Source of the DNA: Bacteroidales bacterium M3
Lineage (GTDB): Bacteria > Bacteroidota > Bacteroidia > Bacteroidales > Muribaculaceae
Length of the DNA stretch: 64,000 nt
Assembly: GCA_001689445.1 (NCBI GenBank)
Contig: LUJN01000008.1
Location: 1-64,000 of the forward strand
Reading direction: 5' to 3'
Shown: piece by piece, positions 15,583 to 23,773 of the stretch
Position numbering within the stretch: the first letter of the stretch is position 1
Layout of the letters: each line of letters begins with the position of its first letter
Translations under genes and position numbers: made by a program
Notes under the pieces: generated by a model
The model's database searches: none
Told to the model about the DNA's origin: nothing
Seen by the model: only the letters and a program-made list of their open reading frames with translations

Positions 15583-17331
15583 CTATTTATAAAAATAGGT
15601 CTTATGCTTGACCTTGCGCTGGAGCATCTCCGACGACGGATCGAGCGCGAGAGCCTTTTTCCAAAAGTCGACCGCCTCGTCGGGCGAGCCGCACATGAAG
15701 TATATGTCGCCGGCGTGCTCCCACAGCTCGGCCGTGGGGTGCTCCTCATTGGCTATCGCCTCGTCGATATACTCCCGGGCACGCTCGTAGTCCTTTTTCT
15801 TGAACAGTATCCAGGCGTAGGTGTCGAGGGCGGTACCGTTCTCGGGATTCTCCTTTATCGTGACCGCGCTCATCGTCTCGGCACGATCGAGGTCGCGCCC
15901 CTCCTCGGCGAGGTAGTAGGCATAATTGTTTAGCGTCAGCAGATTACCCGGATTCAGTGCGAGAGCCTTGTCATAGTAGGCATAGGCGCTGTCGGCCTGA
16001 TGGCGCGCATAGCACACGTCGCCGAATGTGCTGTATATCGACGACATCATCTCGCTGTCGGTCGTGTCGGCGACCGCGAGGGCAGCCTCAAGCTTCTCCA
16101 TCGCGGGAGCATACTCCTTTTCGGTCATATAGCAGCTTGCCGAGAGGAGGCTGATCATCGCACTGTTGGGATGGTAGCGCAGGGCGTCCTCCCCCGCGCT
16201 GATGGCCTTGGGGTAATCCTCGGCCTGCACATAGAGACTCATCATCGCACGCCAACGCTCCTCCGACGAGGGGTCGGCGTCGAGGACAAAGCGTGCCTGC
16301 TCGGCAGCCCGTCCATAGTCCTCGATGGCTATCAGGTAGGAGCAATAGAGGTCGCGGATGTCAGGTTCGTGAGGATGCTGTTCAAGCAATCCCTTGAACA
16401 GGTCCTCTATGCGGGCGTGCTGGGTGGAGTCGGAGTAAAGTTCGCGTATGTAGCCGGTGAGCAGCTGTAGTTTGGAATCGAGGTCGAGCGAACCGACCTG
16501 CAGGGCCTTGAACACCTCGCGGTCATAGGCCGCGCTGTCGCCAATCTCCTTGTAGTAGTTGGCGCGGGCATAGTAGGCCGGGCCGTTGGCCGAGTCGAGG
16601 TCACAGGCGCGGTCGTAATAATATATCGCCGAGTCCCCGTCCTGGAGTATCGAGAAGATGTCGCCCGCAAAGATATGGTAGTCGGAGCTTCCGGGCGACG
16701 AGTCCATCAGGCCGTGTACCTCGCCGAGTATCGCCGCCGTGTCGCCAAGCGCGTAATAGTTGCGTATCTTTCGGGTCGCCAAGGGTATCATCTTCCCCTC
16801 GGCGCGCTCCACACGGTCGAGCACCGCGATGGCACGGCGCAGGTCGGCGGTGTCGGTCGACTGGCTCAACGCCTCGGCCAGCTTCACGGACACCTCGCTC
16901 TTGTCGGGGTAGAGACTGTCAACGCGTGTCCACACCCTCAACGCCTCGGCATGGTTGCCCATGCGCGTGTTAAGATTGCCGTACATGAACGAGGCATATA
17001 TATCCCCGGGATCCTCCTCAAAGTGACGCCGAAGCATGTTATATCCGCTTTGGAAAGTCACCGAGTCCTCCCCTGCCACCATCAGCTTGTAGTAGCCGAG
17101 CAGGAAACCGACATCGCTGCTCGTGGAATCAAGCTCATAGGAACGGTTAAGCAGCTCATAGTATGCATCGTTGTTGCCGAGCGCATTCTGCCTCTGCGCC
17201 TCCATAAACAGGTAATCGGCCTTGCGCTCGTCGGCATGGTCGGTCCATTTCACCTTTGCCGGCGCGGAAAACGCCAGCAACAGCATCGCCACCGGCACCA
17301 ACACCGCATATATCCTCTTTGTCACTCTCAT
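15583..17331 (-). CDS. Exported tetratricopeptide repeat protein
   Basis: This 582-residue protein has a signal peptide (residues 1-26) and about a dozen TPR units across its length. Good examples are A-Y-Y-D-K-A-L-A-L-N-P-G-N and A-V-D-F-W-K-K-A-L-A-L-D-P. It is probably a periplasmic or membrane-attached scaffold. The gene is between dut and the DUF4292 gene in a conserved Bacteroidales cluster, which suggests envelope assembly. The last residues (K-H-K-T-Y-F-Y-K) are basic and aromatic. No enzymatic domain is seen. Confidence 0.85.
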   Translation of the reverse strand: MRVTKRIYAVLVPVAMLLLAFSAPAKVKWTDHADERKADYLFMEAQRQNALGNNDAYYELLNRSYELDSTSSDVGFLLGYYKLMVAGEDSVTFQSGYNMLRRHFEEDPGDIYASFMYGNLNTRMGNHAEALRVWTRVDSLYPDKSEVSVKLAEALSQSTDTADLRRAIAVLDRVERAEGKMIPLATRKIRNYYALGDTAAILGEVHGLMDSSPGSSDYHIFAGDIFSILQDGDSAIYYYDRACDLDSANGPAYYARANYYKEIGDSAAYDREVFKALQVGSLDLDSKLQLLTGYIRELYSDSTQHARIEDLFKGLLEQHPHEPDIRDLYCSYLIAIEDYGRAAEQARFVLDADPSSEERWRAMMSLYVQAEDYPKAISAGEDALRYHPNSAMISLLSASCYMTEKEYAPAMEKLEAALAVADTTDSEMMSSIYSTFGDVCYARHQADSAYAYYDKALALNPGNLLTLNNYAYYLAEEGRDLDRAETMSAVTIKENPENGTALDTYAWILFKKKDYERAREYIDEAIANEEHPTAELWEHAGDIYFMCGSPDEAVDFWKKALALDPSSEMLQRKVKHKTYFYK

Positions 17332-17382
17332 TACTCTTGCTGTTAATTAATCATGCCTATAAAGCTTATTAGCCATATTTGA

Positions 17383-17440
17383 CCTATTGGCCCTATATGT
17401 GCCCAATAAGTCCAATAGGCCGGGATAGGCCCTATAACTT
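17383..17440. repeat. CCTATTGGCCCTAT repeat region between dut and the TPR gene
   Basis: CCTATTGGCCCTAT (17383-17396) and the related inverse CCAATAGGCC and GGGATAGGCCCTAT (to 17435) resemble the repeat after pepD (7157-7198). A nearby GTGCACTATGGACTGTGCAC stretch (17447-17466) belongs to a separate dispersed simple-repeat type. Confidence 0.5.
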
Positions 17441-17465
17441 TGAACCGTGCACTATGGACTGTGCA

Positions 17466-17909
17466 CTATTGAAGTCCCGTGTGGCCGAAGGCTCCATCGC
17501 CGCGCGAGGTCTCTTCAAGGCTCTCGGCCTGCTCCCACTCGACCTGAGTGTACTGCTTGATGACCATCTGGCATATACGCTCGCCATTATTGACAACAAA
17601 CGGCTCTGACGACAAGTTTATCACGATGACACCAATTTCGCCGCGGTAGTCGGCATCGACAGTGCCGGGGGTATTGACCAGACTTATCCCCTTTTTCAAC
17701 GCCAAGCCGCTACGGGGGCGTATCTGACACTCATACCCTGCGGGAAGCTCGATATATAGCCCCGTGGGTATGAGCGCACGCTCCATCGGCTGTAGCGTCA
17801 CCGGCTCTTTAAGGAATGCCCTCACGTCCATGCCGGCAGCCTGCGGGGTCTCATATGTGGGCAGCGGGTTGCCCGACTTATTGATTATGCGTACTCTTAT
17901 ACGTTCCAT
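17466..17909 (-). CDS. dut: dUTP diphosphatase
   Basis: This 147-residue trimeric dUTPase converts dUTP to dUMP and keeps uracil out of DNA. All five motifs are present: A-G-M-D-V-R-A; R-P-R-S-G-L-A; N-T-P-G-T-V-D-A-D-Y-R-G-E-I; E-R-I-C-Q-M-V; and the C-terminal R-G-D-G-A-F-G-H-T-G. An in-frame TTG at 17915 could extend it by two residues; the ATG at 17909 is preferred. It heads the minus-strand envelope cluster, a linkage seen in other Bacteroidales, with a 134-base gap to the TPR gene. Confidence 0.95.
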   Translation of the reverse strand: MERIRVRIINKSGNPLPTYETPQAAGMDVRAFLKEPVTLQPMERALIPTGLYIELPAGYECQIRPRSGLALKKGISLVNTPGTVDADYRGEIGVIVINLSSEPFVVNNGERICQMVIKQYTQVEWEQAESLEETSRGDGAFGHTGLQ

Positions 17910-18000
17910 ATGCAATTTCAGGTTTCATGCCACGACACAACGTCACGGCAATATCATGCGAAAATACTCAATTTCAGTCATTGCGCCACAATTTTGCACC

Positions 18001-18071
18001 AAAAAAACAATAAGGCTGTCTCCCGACAGCCTTATTGTTGTAAACCTTAAAAATCTAATCCTATGAAAAAA
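18001..18071 (-). ncRNA. Short promoter-to-terminator RNA unit, copy 1
   Basis: On the minus strand a strong promoter (18077-18108) starts a transcript of about 70 nt. It begins near TTTTTTCATAGGATTAG, continues AAGGTTTAC, and ends in a 13-bp stem CAATAAGGCTGTC/GACAGCCTTATTG (18008-18037) with a GGGA tetraloop and a U7 tail. The same design recurs at 29651 and 45139. No open frame longer than a few codons is present. It may be a standalone small RNA or a leader attenuator for dut, which starts 92 bases downstream. Confidence 0.6.
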
Positions 18072-18076
18072 CTATT

Positions 18077-18108
18077 CAAAGATAATAGATTGACTTTTTA
18101 CACGCAAA
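18077..18108 (-). promoter_or_regulatory. Promoter of short RNA unit 1 (dut side)
   Basis: On the minus strand TTTG (18108-18105), 20 bases, then TATCTTTG (18084-18077) matches the Bacteroidetes consensus exactly. Confidence 0.8.
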
Positions 18109-18242
18109 TGTCGTCATGAAATATAACACCTAATTAACGTAAAATATCTTAATAGCGCATTTTTATACATCTTTTATGAGAGTTCCATCCTTTTTCATTA
18201 CTTTTACACCCGGATGCCGACGGCATCACTTGTTTTAGATAT

Positions 18243-19157
18243 ATGGCAAAATTCCAAATCAACATACTCGGGTGCGGCAGTGCCACCCCGTCGCTGCGCC
18301 ACAAGCCGTCGTGCCAGGTCATCGACTTTCGCGACAACCTGCTGATGGTCGACTGCGGGGAGGGGGCGCAGCTTGAGATGCGCCGCCAGCGGCTCAAATA
18401 CTCACGCCTCTCCCACATATTCATCTCCCACCTCCACGGCGACCACTGCCTGGGACTGACGGGACTGCTGTCGACCCTCGCCCTGCACGGGCGCACGGGC
18501 GACGTGACGGTGCACATAATGAAGGACGGCGCCGAGCTTTTCAAGCGCATGCTCGACTACTTCAACCGCGAGTCGCCCTATGAGGTGAAATTTGACATCA
18601 TCACCCCCCGCAGCGGCATCATCATGGAGACCGACGCGCTGACTGTCGAGACATTCCCGCTCTACCACCGCATCCCCTGCACAGGATTCATTTTCCGTGA
18701 AAAGGAGAAGCCGCGCCACCTGCTCGGCGACATGGCACAATTCTACAACATACCGCGCTATGCCATCAACTCCATCAAGCAGGGCAGCGACTATGTGACG
18801 CCCGATGGGACAGTGATACCAAATGTCCGCCTGACAGCCCCACCCGACCCTGCGATAAGCTATGCCTACTGCTCGGACACGATGATGGACTCGCGTGTCG
18901 CCAAGTCCATCGAGGGAGTCGATACCGTCTACCACGAGGCGACCTATGACGACTCGCTTGCCGTGAAAGCGCGTCAGCGCGGCCACTCGACAGCCTCGGA
19001 GGCGGCACGCATAGCCGCCATGGCGGGGGCAAAACGGCTCATCATCGGTCACTTCTCCAAACGATATACCTCCGAGGACACACTCCTCGCCGAGGCACGC
19101 GCCATCTTCCCCAACACCATCGCCGCCAACGAAGGGTTGGCGATAGACTTGCTGTAG
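18243..19157 (+). CDS. rnz: Ribonuclease Z
   Basis: This 304-residue metallo-beta-lactamase-fold endonuclease trims tRNA 3' ends. The zinc motif H-L-H-G-D-H is near residue 63, preceded by V-D-C-G-E-G-A-Q. The RNase Z hallmark H-S-T-A-S-E-A-A near residue 243 and the final G-H-F-S-K-R-Y near residue 266 are present. Length and motif order are those of the short bacterial form. It stands alone on the plus strand, followed after 88 bases by tadA. Confidence 0.95.
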   Translation: MAKFQINILGCGSATPSLRHKPSCQVIDFRDNLLMVDCGEGAQLEMRRQRLKYSRLSHIFISHLHGDHCLGLTGLLSTLALHGRTGDVTVHIMKDGAELFKRMLDYFNRESPYEVKFDIITPRSGIIMETDALTVETFPLYHRIPCTGFIFREKEKPRHLLGDMAQFYNIPRYAINSIKQGSDYVTPDGTVIPNVRLTAPPDPAISYAYCSDTMMDSRVAKSIEGVDTVYHEATYDDSLAVKARQRGHSTASEAARIAAMAGAKRLIIGHFSKRYTSEDTLLAEARAIFPNTIAANEGLAIDLL

Positions 19158-19171
19158 CAAGTCTATCGCCA

Positions 19172-19206
19172 GTGCAAAGTTCAAAGTGCAGAGTGCAGAG
19201 TGCAGA
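19172..19206. repeat. Simple repeat GTGCAGA family
   Basis: Tandem-like copies of AGTGCAGAG follow GTGCAAAGTTCAA. The same word family occurs at 48177-48270 and 17447-17466. Confidence 0.5.
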
Positions 19207-19245
19207 GTTGCTTATAAGTCATTATAAATCGTTATAAATCTTATT

Positions 19246-19707
19246 ATGATAGTCACCTCCACCACCCCGACCGACGACGATATACGATTCATGCGGGCTG
19301 CCCTCGACGAGGCACGCCTCGCCTACGACGCCGACGAAGTTCCGATAGGCGCAGTGGTCGTCTGCAAAGGGCGCATAGTGGGTCGCGGCCACAACCTCAC
19401 CGAGACACTTGCCGACGTGACGGCCCACGCCGAGATGCAGGCCATCACCGCCGCCGTCAACACCCTTGGCGGCAAATACCTCCCCGAGTGCACACTATAT
19501 GTCACCGTCGAGCCATGCCTGATGTGCGCCGGAGCAATAGGATGGAGCCAGATACGCCGCATAGTCTACGGTGCGCCTGATGCCAAGCGCGGCTACGCGA
19601 TAATGACCTCCCGCACACCGTTCCATCCGCGCGCCACGGTCATCCCCGGCGTCCTCGCCGACGAGTGCGCCGCCCTCATGAAGCGTTTTTTCGCCGCCAG
19701 GCGATAG
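19246..19707 (+). CDS. tadA: tRNA-specific adenosine deaminase
   Basis: This 153-residue zinc deaminase converts the wobble adenosine of tRNA-Arg to inosine. The H-A-E-M motif (zinc His and catalytic Glu) is near residue 65 and P-C-L-M-C near residue 90, with V-P-I-G-A-V-V upstream, as in TadA. It lies 88 bases after rnz and may be co-expressed in a tRNA-processing pair. A palindromic repeat starts directly after its stop. Confidence 0.92.
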   Translation: MIVTSTTPTDDDIRFMRAALDEARLAYDADEVPIGAVVVCKGRIVGRGHNLTETLADVTAHAEMQAITAAVNTLGGKYLPECTLYVTVEPCLMCAGAIGWSQIRRIVYGAPDAKRGYAIMTSRTPFHPRATVIPGVLADECAALMKRFFAARR

Positions 19708-19710
19708 AGG

Positions 19711-19855
19711 GTGTTGCAAAACTTGTCGGCTGACTTGAAATGTAGGGACACTGCCTGCAGTGTCCGCGACTAACGCCTTGACTACTTGCTAATTCACGGA
19801 CGCTGCAGGCAGCGTCCCTACTCCTTTGGCGGCAATTTACCAAGTTCTGCAACAT
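19711..19855. repeat. Modular palindromic intergenic repeat 1
   Basis: The ends GTAGGGACACTGCCTGCAG (from 19742) and CTGCAGGCAGCGTCCCTAC (to 19821) form a long inverted repeat whose core is itself a CTGCCTGCAG palindrome. The flanks TGTTGCAAAACTT (19712) and AAGTTCTGCAACA (to 19854) form a second, outer inverted repeat. Confidence 0.7.
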
Positions 19856-19880
19856 CCCCTATTATAGCCAAAAGCCACCA

Positions 19881-19911
19881 AGGGGCATGGAAAATCGCTT
19901 TCCATGCCCCT
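19881..19911 (-). terminator. Stem-loop after pgi
   Basis: AGGGGCATGGAAA (19881-19893) pairs with TTTCCATGCCCCT (19899-19911), 25 bases past the pgi stop. The T run is weak, so the terminator call is moderate. Confidence 0.55.
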
Positions 19912-19935
19912 CGGCTTATAGGGTAGATGTCCGGT

Positions 19936-21273
19936 TTAGTCAATCTTTGCCTTGATGGCCTCGGTCTCCTTCTCGTAGCCGGGCTTTGCGAGCAGTGCAA
20001 ACATGTTGCGCTTGTAGTCCTCGACACCGGGCTGGTTGAACGGGTTAACACCAAGGATGTAGCCGCTGATACCGCAGGCCTTCTCAAAGAAGTAGATTAG
20101 CTGGCCGAGGTAACGCTCCTCAAGGGCGGGGATTGTAATGCGCATGTTGGGCACGCCGCCGTCTACGTGGGCAATACGAGTGCCCAGCTCTGCCATCTTG
20201 TTCACCTCGTCCACACGCTTGCCGGCAATGTAGTTGAGACCGTCGAGGTTGGCCTCGTCAGAGGGAATGACCTTAGTGTACTTCTGCTCCTCGACCGAGA
20301 GGACGGTCTCAAAGATGATACGCTCGCCATCCTGTATCCACTGTCCCATCGAATGGAGGTCGGTCGAGTTGTCCACCGCAGCGGGGAAGATACCCTTGTG
20401 GTCCTTGCCCTCGCTCTCGCCGTAAAGCTGCTTCCACCATTCGCCGAAGAAGTGGAGCTTGGGGTTGTAGTTGACAAGTATCTCGATTTTCTTGCCGGCA
20501 CGGTAGAGGGCATTGCGGGTCTTGGCATATATTTCCGAGACGTTGGCGTCGGAGTTATCCTTGGTAGCGTTTTCCATCTCCACTGCACCTGCCACGATAG
20601 CCTTGATGTCATAGCCGGCAACGGCGATGGGGAGCAAGCCTACGGGGGTGAGCACAGAGAAACGGCCACCAACGCTGTCCTCGATGACAAATGTCTTGTA
20701 AGCCTCCTCGGTGGCGAGCTGACGCAGCGCGCCGCGCTTGGCGTCGGTGATGGCAACGATGCGCTTCGAGGCCTCCTCCTTGCCCACCTGCTTCTCAAGC
20801 TGCTCCTTGAGCAGACGGAAAGCGATGGCCGGCTCGGTAGTAGTGCCCGACTTGGAGATGACGATGATGCCAAACTTCTTGTCTTTAAGGAACTCCTGAA
20901 GCTCGTAGAGGTAATCCTCGCCGATATTCTGGCCGGCAAAGAGCACCTTTGTGCCCTTGACGGGCATATATGCTGCAAACGAGTCGCTCAGAGCCTCGAT
21001 AACGGCCTTTGCGCCGAGATACGAGCCGCCGATACCGATAGCGACAACGTAGTCGCACGATGCGCGGAGCTTGTCGGCCGTGGCCTGCAGGTCGTCGAGG
21101 TCGGCAGCGGTAGTGCGCGAGGGGAGGTTGACCCAGCCGATAAAATCGTTGCCCAGGCCCGACCCGTCATAAAGTTTCTTCAACCCGTCGGCTGCTTCAG
21201 CGTCGAGAGCCTTGATGTCGGCCTCCGATACGGTGCCGAGCACATTCTTGATGTTTACTTGAATGGTTTTCAT
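19936..21273 (-). CDS. pgi: Glucose-6-phosphate isomerase
   Basis: This 445-residue cytoplasmic enzyme interconverts glucose-6-phosphate and fructose-6-phosphate. The family signature V-G-G-R-F-S-V-L-T-P-V-G is near residue 195 and the active-site region G-E-S-E-G-K-D-H-K-G-I near residue 280. The frame extends to 21348, but the ATG at 21273 gives the family start M-K-T-I-Q-V-N and the usual length of Bacteroidales Pgi. The promoter is at 21319-21349. Confidence 0.95.
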   Translation of the reverse strand: MKTIQVNIKNVLGTVSEADIKALDAEAADGLKKLYDGSGLGNDFIGWVNLPSRTTAADLDDLQATADKLRASCDYVVAIGIGGSYLGAKAVIEALSDSFAAYMPVKGTKVLFAGQNIGEDYLYELQEFLKDKKFGIIVISKSGTTTEPAIAFRLLKEQLEKQVGKEEASKRIVAITDAKRGALRQLATEEAYKTFVIEDSVGGRFSVLTPVGLLPIAVAGYDIKAIVAGAVEMENATKDNSDANVSEIYAKTRNALYRAGKKIEILVNYNPKLHFFGEWWKQLYGESEGKDHKGIFPAAVDNSTDLHSMGQWIQDGERIIFETVLSVEEQKYTKVIPSDEANLDGLNYIAGKRVDEVNKMAELGTRIAHVDGGVPNMRITIPALEERYLGQLIYFFEKACGISGYILGVNPFNQPGVEDYKRNMFALLAKPGYEKETEAIKAKID

Positions 21274-21318
21274 TGTTATAGAGTATATTGCTGTGAAAGC
21301 ACAGTCGTTTATCCGCCG

Positions 21319-21349
21319 CAAAATTAGCCTATTTTTCCCACATAGCAAA
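21319..21349 (-). promoter_or_regulatory. Promoter of pgi
   Basis: On the minus strand TTTG (21349-21346), 19 bases, then TAATTTTG (21326-21319) is a full Bacteroidetes promoter match, 45 bases before the ATG. Confidence 0.8.
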
Positions 21350-21389
21350 TTCTTTAATACCGATTACACCCTTATTCAAATTTTTTTGC

Positions 21390-21397
21390 TAAGTTTG
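21390..21397 (+). promoter_or_regulatory. Possible -7 box for RNA element C
   Basis: TAAGTTTG fits TAnnTTTG and lies just before element C. No TTG is found at the proper spacing, so the call is tentative. Confidence 0.4.
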
Positions 21398-21402
21398 CGA
21401 TG

Positions 21403-21779
21403 TCTCCATGCCGATGACCGCGACTGACACCCATTGTGTCGCGCGGTCGGGATAACCAGCCATCGAGATGGCGGCCTGTCGTGGGGAAACATATATGGGA
21501 AAGGCGTTTACACGACGCTTTGTTTCTGACACTTCGAAACTTCGCAACTTTCAAGGTATTGTCAAGGGACTTAGCAACGGTAAGTGCCCCGGGTATGATT
21601 ATACGTATAATCAATTTCCCTCTTATGTCTATGCCATAGGAAGGGAAATGCTTCGTATATTCTCGTATCGGCGTGGGGTTCTTGCGTTGCTCGTTTCGGC
21701 AATACCGGGCAATGCGAAGGCCTCGAAGTGTGGAACGGGTAACGTGTACGGATTCCACGTTACACTTTATTTTATTCTT
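21403..21779 (+). ncRNA. Structured RNA element, copy C, without a downstream plus-strand gene
   Basis: This is the longest copy. The 3' domain has helix GGCGUGG (21670-21676) with CCACGUU (21755-21761), inner helix GUUGCUCGUUU (21686-21696) with GAACGGGUAAC (21733-21743), and the apical string GGGCAATGCGAAGGCCT (about 21707-21723). A T-rich tail (TTTATTTTATTCTT) follows. The 5' part shows hairpin AAAGGCGT/ACGCTTTG (about 21498-21520), then the shared AACTTCGCAACTTT and GTCAAGGGACTTAGCAACGG, and a hairpin TTTCCC/GGGAAA (about 21617-21651). Extra 5' sequence includes a GACCGCG/CGCGGTC hairpin (about 21416-21449). Unlike A, B and D, the next gene is convergent (minus strand), so this copy is either a standalone RNA or has lost its target gene. 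Confidence 0.7.
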
Positions 21780-21817
21780 CGAGGTGTGTACTATATTAAC
21801 AGTCTATCGAAAGATTC

Positions 21818-22570
21818 TCATTCTGTCGGGATAAGCTTTTGGTCTGAAACCTCCAATTTAAGTAAATCTCGATTTATCGGTTCCACCTCTTTAAGCCAGC
21901 CGCTTAGAGGATTAAATTCAAAGATAAAACCTTCATTCTCCATCGTAGCGACATCCGTAAACTTTACGTTGAATCTTCCTTTATATTTAGTAGCGAATGG
22001 TATTTGCGCGGTTTCAGATGTTTGTTGCATTGCCTTTCTTGTATAGTTATCAAGAGTATAAAGTTTACTCATCGGTAAGACCGACAGATTGTTGGCATCA
22101 ACATATGCGAAATCAATTCGATTTTCACTTACCTGATATACCAGAGTCAAATCTTGCTGATGTTGGCTTGAAGCCCTATATACACCAGGAGTGTATTTGT
22201 AAGTCCGAGTGAAAGCAACAACGGTGGTTCGTGTCAGTTCTCCAATAGAATCGATTTCCATCTCAGCTGCCTTTTTAGTAAAAAACAGATTAAACGTAAG
22301 TTTAACCCAATCTATATGATCAGAGATTCTCGTTTCCTCTTTGCCATCAACGATCTCAAAAGAGACGACATCATGAAGGAGGGTTAAAGGCTCCGGTAAA
22401 GGGTCTAGCTCTATTGGGGAGGTGGGGTAAGCCTCAAAAAATGAACCCGTATATAACGTAGCTATTTCGCCATCTAACACGAAATGGTCGTCGTTTGGTT
22501 CTTGCTGGGAACATGATGCTAAGACGATTATAAATAAAAGCATCATTATTTTTATGAACGATTGTTTCAT
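21818..22570 (-). CDS. Uncharacterised lipoprotein
   Basis: This 250-residue lipoprotein has signal residues 1-20 and lipobox V-L-A-S-C (Cys20). The mature part is beta-strand rich with few Cys and no motif I recognise. Its GC content is clearly lower than that of pgi and gpsA on either side, suggesting acquisition or fast evolution. It ends about 40 bases from the tail of RNA element C, facing it. Bacteroidales genomes carry many such single-copy lipoproteins. No function is assigned. Confidence 0.6.
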   Translation of the reverse strand: MKQSFIKIMMLLFIIVLASCSQQEPNDDHFVLDGEIATLYTGSFFEAYPTSPIELDPLPEPLTLLHDVVSFEIVDGKEETRISDHIDWVKLTFNLFFTKKAAEMEIDSIGELTRTTVVAFTRTYKYTPGVYRASSQHQQDLTLVYQVSENRIDFAYVDANNLSVLPMSKLYTLDNYTRKAMQQTSETAQIPFATKYKGRFNVKFTDVATMENEGFIFEFNPLSGWLKEVEPINRDLLKLEVSDQKLIPTE

Positions 22571-22645
22571 TACCTAAATTGGGATTGTCTATTATTACAA
22601 TTCAAAACTATAAGATCTGTATTTGGGTAAATTGGCAGTTCACAA

Positions 22646-23641
22646 TCAAATGAATGTTTCGGCCATGCGGGCTATCTGGCGGGCGGCGGGGGCGCGGTTG
22701 TAGAGGATTTGGTACACGCCGTCGAGGATGGGCATGGGGACCTTGTAGCGCTCGTTGATCTCGTGGATGCACTTGGTGCCGTAGTAGCCCTCGGCGGTCT
22801 GCTCCATCTCCAGGGTCGCGGCCTTGACCGAATAGCCCTTGCCGATGATTGAGCCGAAGTTGTGGTTGCGGCTGAATCGCGAGTAGGATGTCACCAGCAG
22901 GTCGCCGAGATAGACCGAGTCGCATATCTGACGGTCGCAGGGGGCGACGGCATAGAGGAAGCGTTCCATCTCGCGGATGGCGTTGGAGACGAGCATGGCG
23001 AGGAAGTTGTCGCCGTTCTTAAGCCCGTGGACGATGCCGGCGGCGATGGCGTATACGTTCTTGAGCACTGCGCCATACTCGATGCCGTTGAGGTCGGTGG
23101 AGACGATGGTCTTCATCGCCTTGCCCGCAAGGCATCGGGCAAATGTCTCGGCCACGACGAGGTCGCGGCAGCCGATGGTGAGGTATGACAGACGCTCCAG
23201 GGCCACCTCCTCAGCATGGCACGGGCCGCCGATGACGAGCATCCGCTCGGGCGACACACCGTAGTGACCCGCCATGTAGTCGGATATTATCTCGTTTTCG
23301 TCGGGCACGATGCCCTTCACAGCCGAGACGACATACTTGTCGGCTATCGGGACGTTAAGCTTGGCAAGATGGCTCTTGAAGTAGGGGGACGGCATGACCA
23401 ACAGGAGGGTGTCGGCCTCGGAGCAGACATAATTGATGTCGCTCGAAAACTCTATGCGCTCGATGTCAAACTCGACGTCGCTCAGGTATGTAGGGTTGCG
23501 GCGATGCGCCTTGAAGTCGGCGATGCGGTCGTCACGGCGCATGTACCACATGATGCTCTCGCAGTTCTGCAACAGCAGCTTGGCAAGCGCGGTGGCCCAG
23601 CTGCCGCCACCCATCACGGCTATTTTACCGGGAAATTCCAT
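22646..23641 (-). CDS. gpsA: NAD(P)H-dependent glycerol-3-phosphate dehydrogenase
   Basis: This 331-residue enzyme makes sn-glycerol-3-phosphate for phospholipid synthesis. A Rossmann motif M-G-G-G-S-W-A-T-A near residue 9 binds the cofactor. The family signatures S-A-V-K-G-I (catalytic Lys) and G-I-E-Y-G-A-V-L-K-N-V-Y-A-I-A-A-G are present. An upstream in-frame ATG at 23665 is possible, but the start at 23641 matches the length of the Bacteroides enzyme. It is downstream of lysS on the same strand, separated by a palindromic repeat. Confidence 0.92.
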   Translation of the reverse strand: MEFPGKIAVMGGGSWATALAKLLLQNCESIMWYMRRDDRIADFKAHRRNPTYLSDVEFDIERIEFSSDINYVCSEADTLLLVMPSPYFKSHLAKLNVPIADKYVVSAVKGIVPDENEIISDYMAGHYGVSPERMLVIGGPCHAEEVALERLSYLTIGCRDLVVAETFARCLAGKAMKTIVSTDLNGIEYGAVLKNVYAIAAGIVHGLKNGDNFLAMLVSNAIREMERFLYAVAPCDRQICDSVYLGDLLVTSYSRFSRNHNFGSIIGKGYSVKAATLEMEQTAEGYYGTKCIHEINERYKVPMPILDGVYQILYNRAPAARQIARMAETFI

Positions 23642-23689
23642 TTCTGTCAGTTTTTCATTGTTCAACCTCTTTTCTTGGATGGATGTCCT

Positions 23690-23752
23690 GTAGGGACGCG
23701 GCGTGCCGCGTTATCCTACGTCCATCGTCGACGCGGCACGCCGCGTCCCTAC
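23690..23752. repeat. Modular palindromic intergenic repeat 2
   Basis: GTAGGGACGCGGCGTGCCGC and its inverse GCGGCACGCCGCGTCCCTAC flank an 18-20-base centre between lysS and gpsA. The core is a GCGGC(G/A)(T/C)GCCGC palindrome, shared with the copy at 32518. Confidence 0.7.
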
Positions 23753-23773
23753 AAGGGTGACACCGGTCTATTG

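Noticed and set aside
20167..21327. 386-codon open frame opposite pgi
   Set aside because: Antisense shadow of a confident housekeeping gene.
21468..22046. 192-codon plus-strand open frame after pgi
   Set aside because: Its first half is RNA element C and its second half is antisense to a lipoprotein gene with a clear signal peptide.
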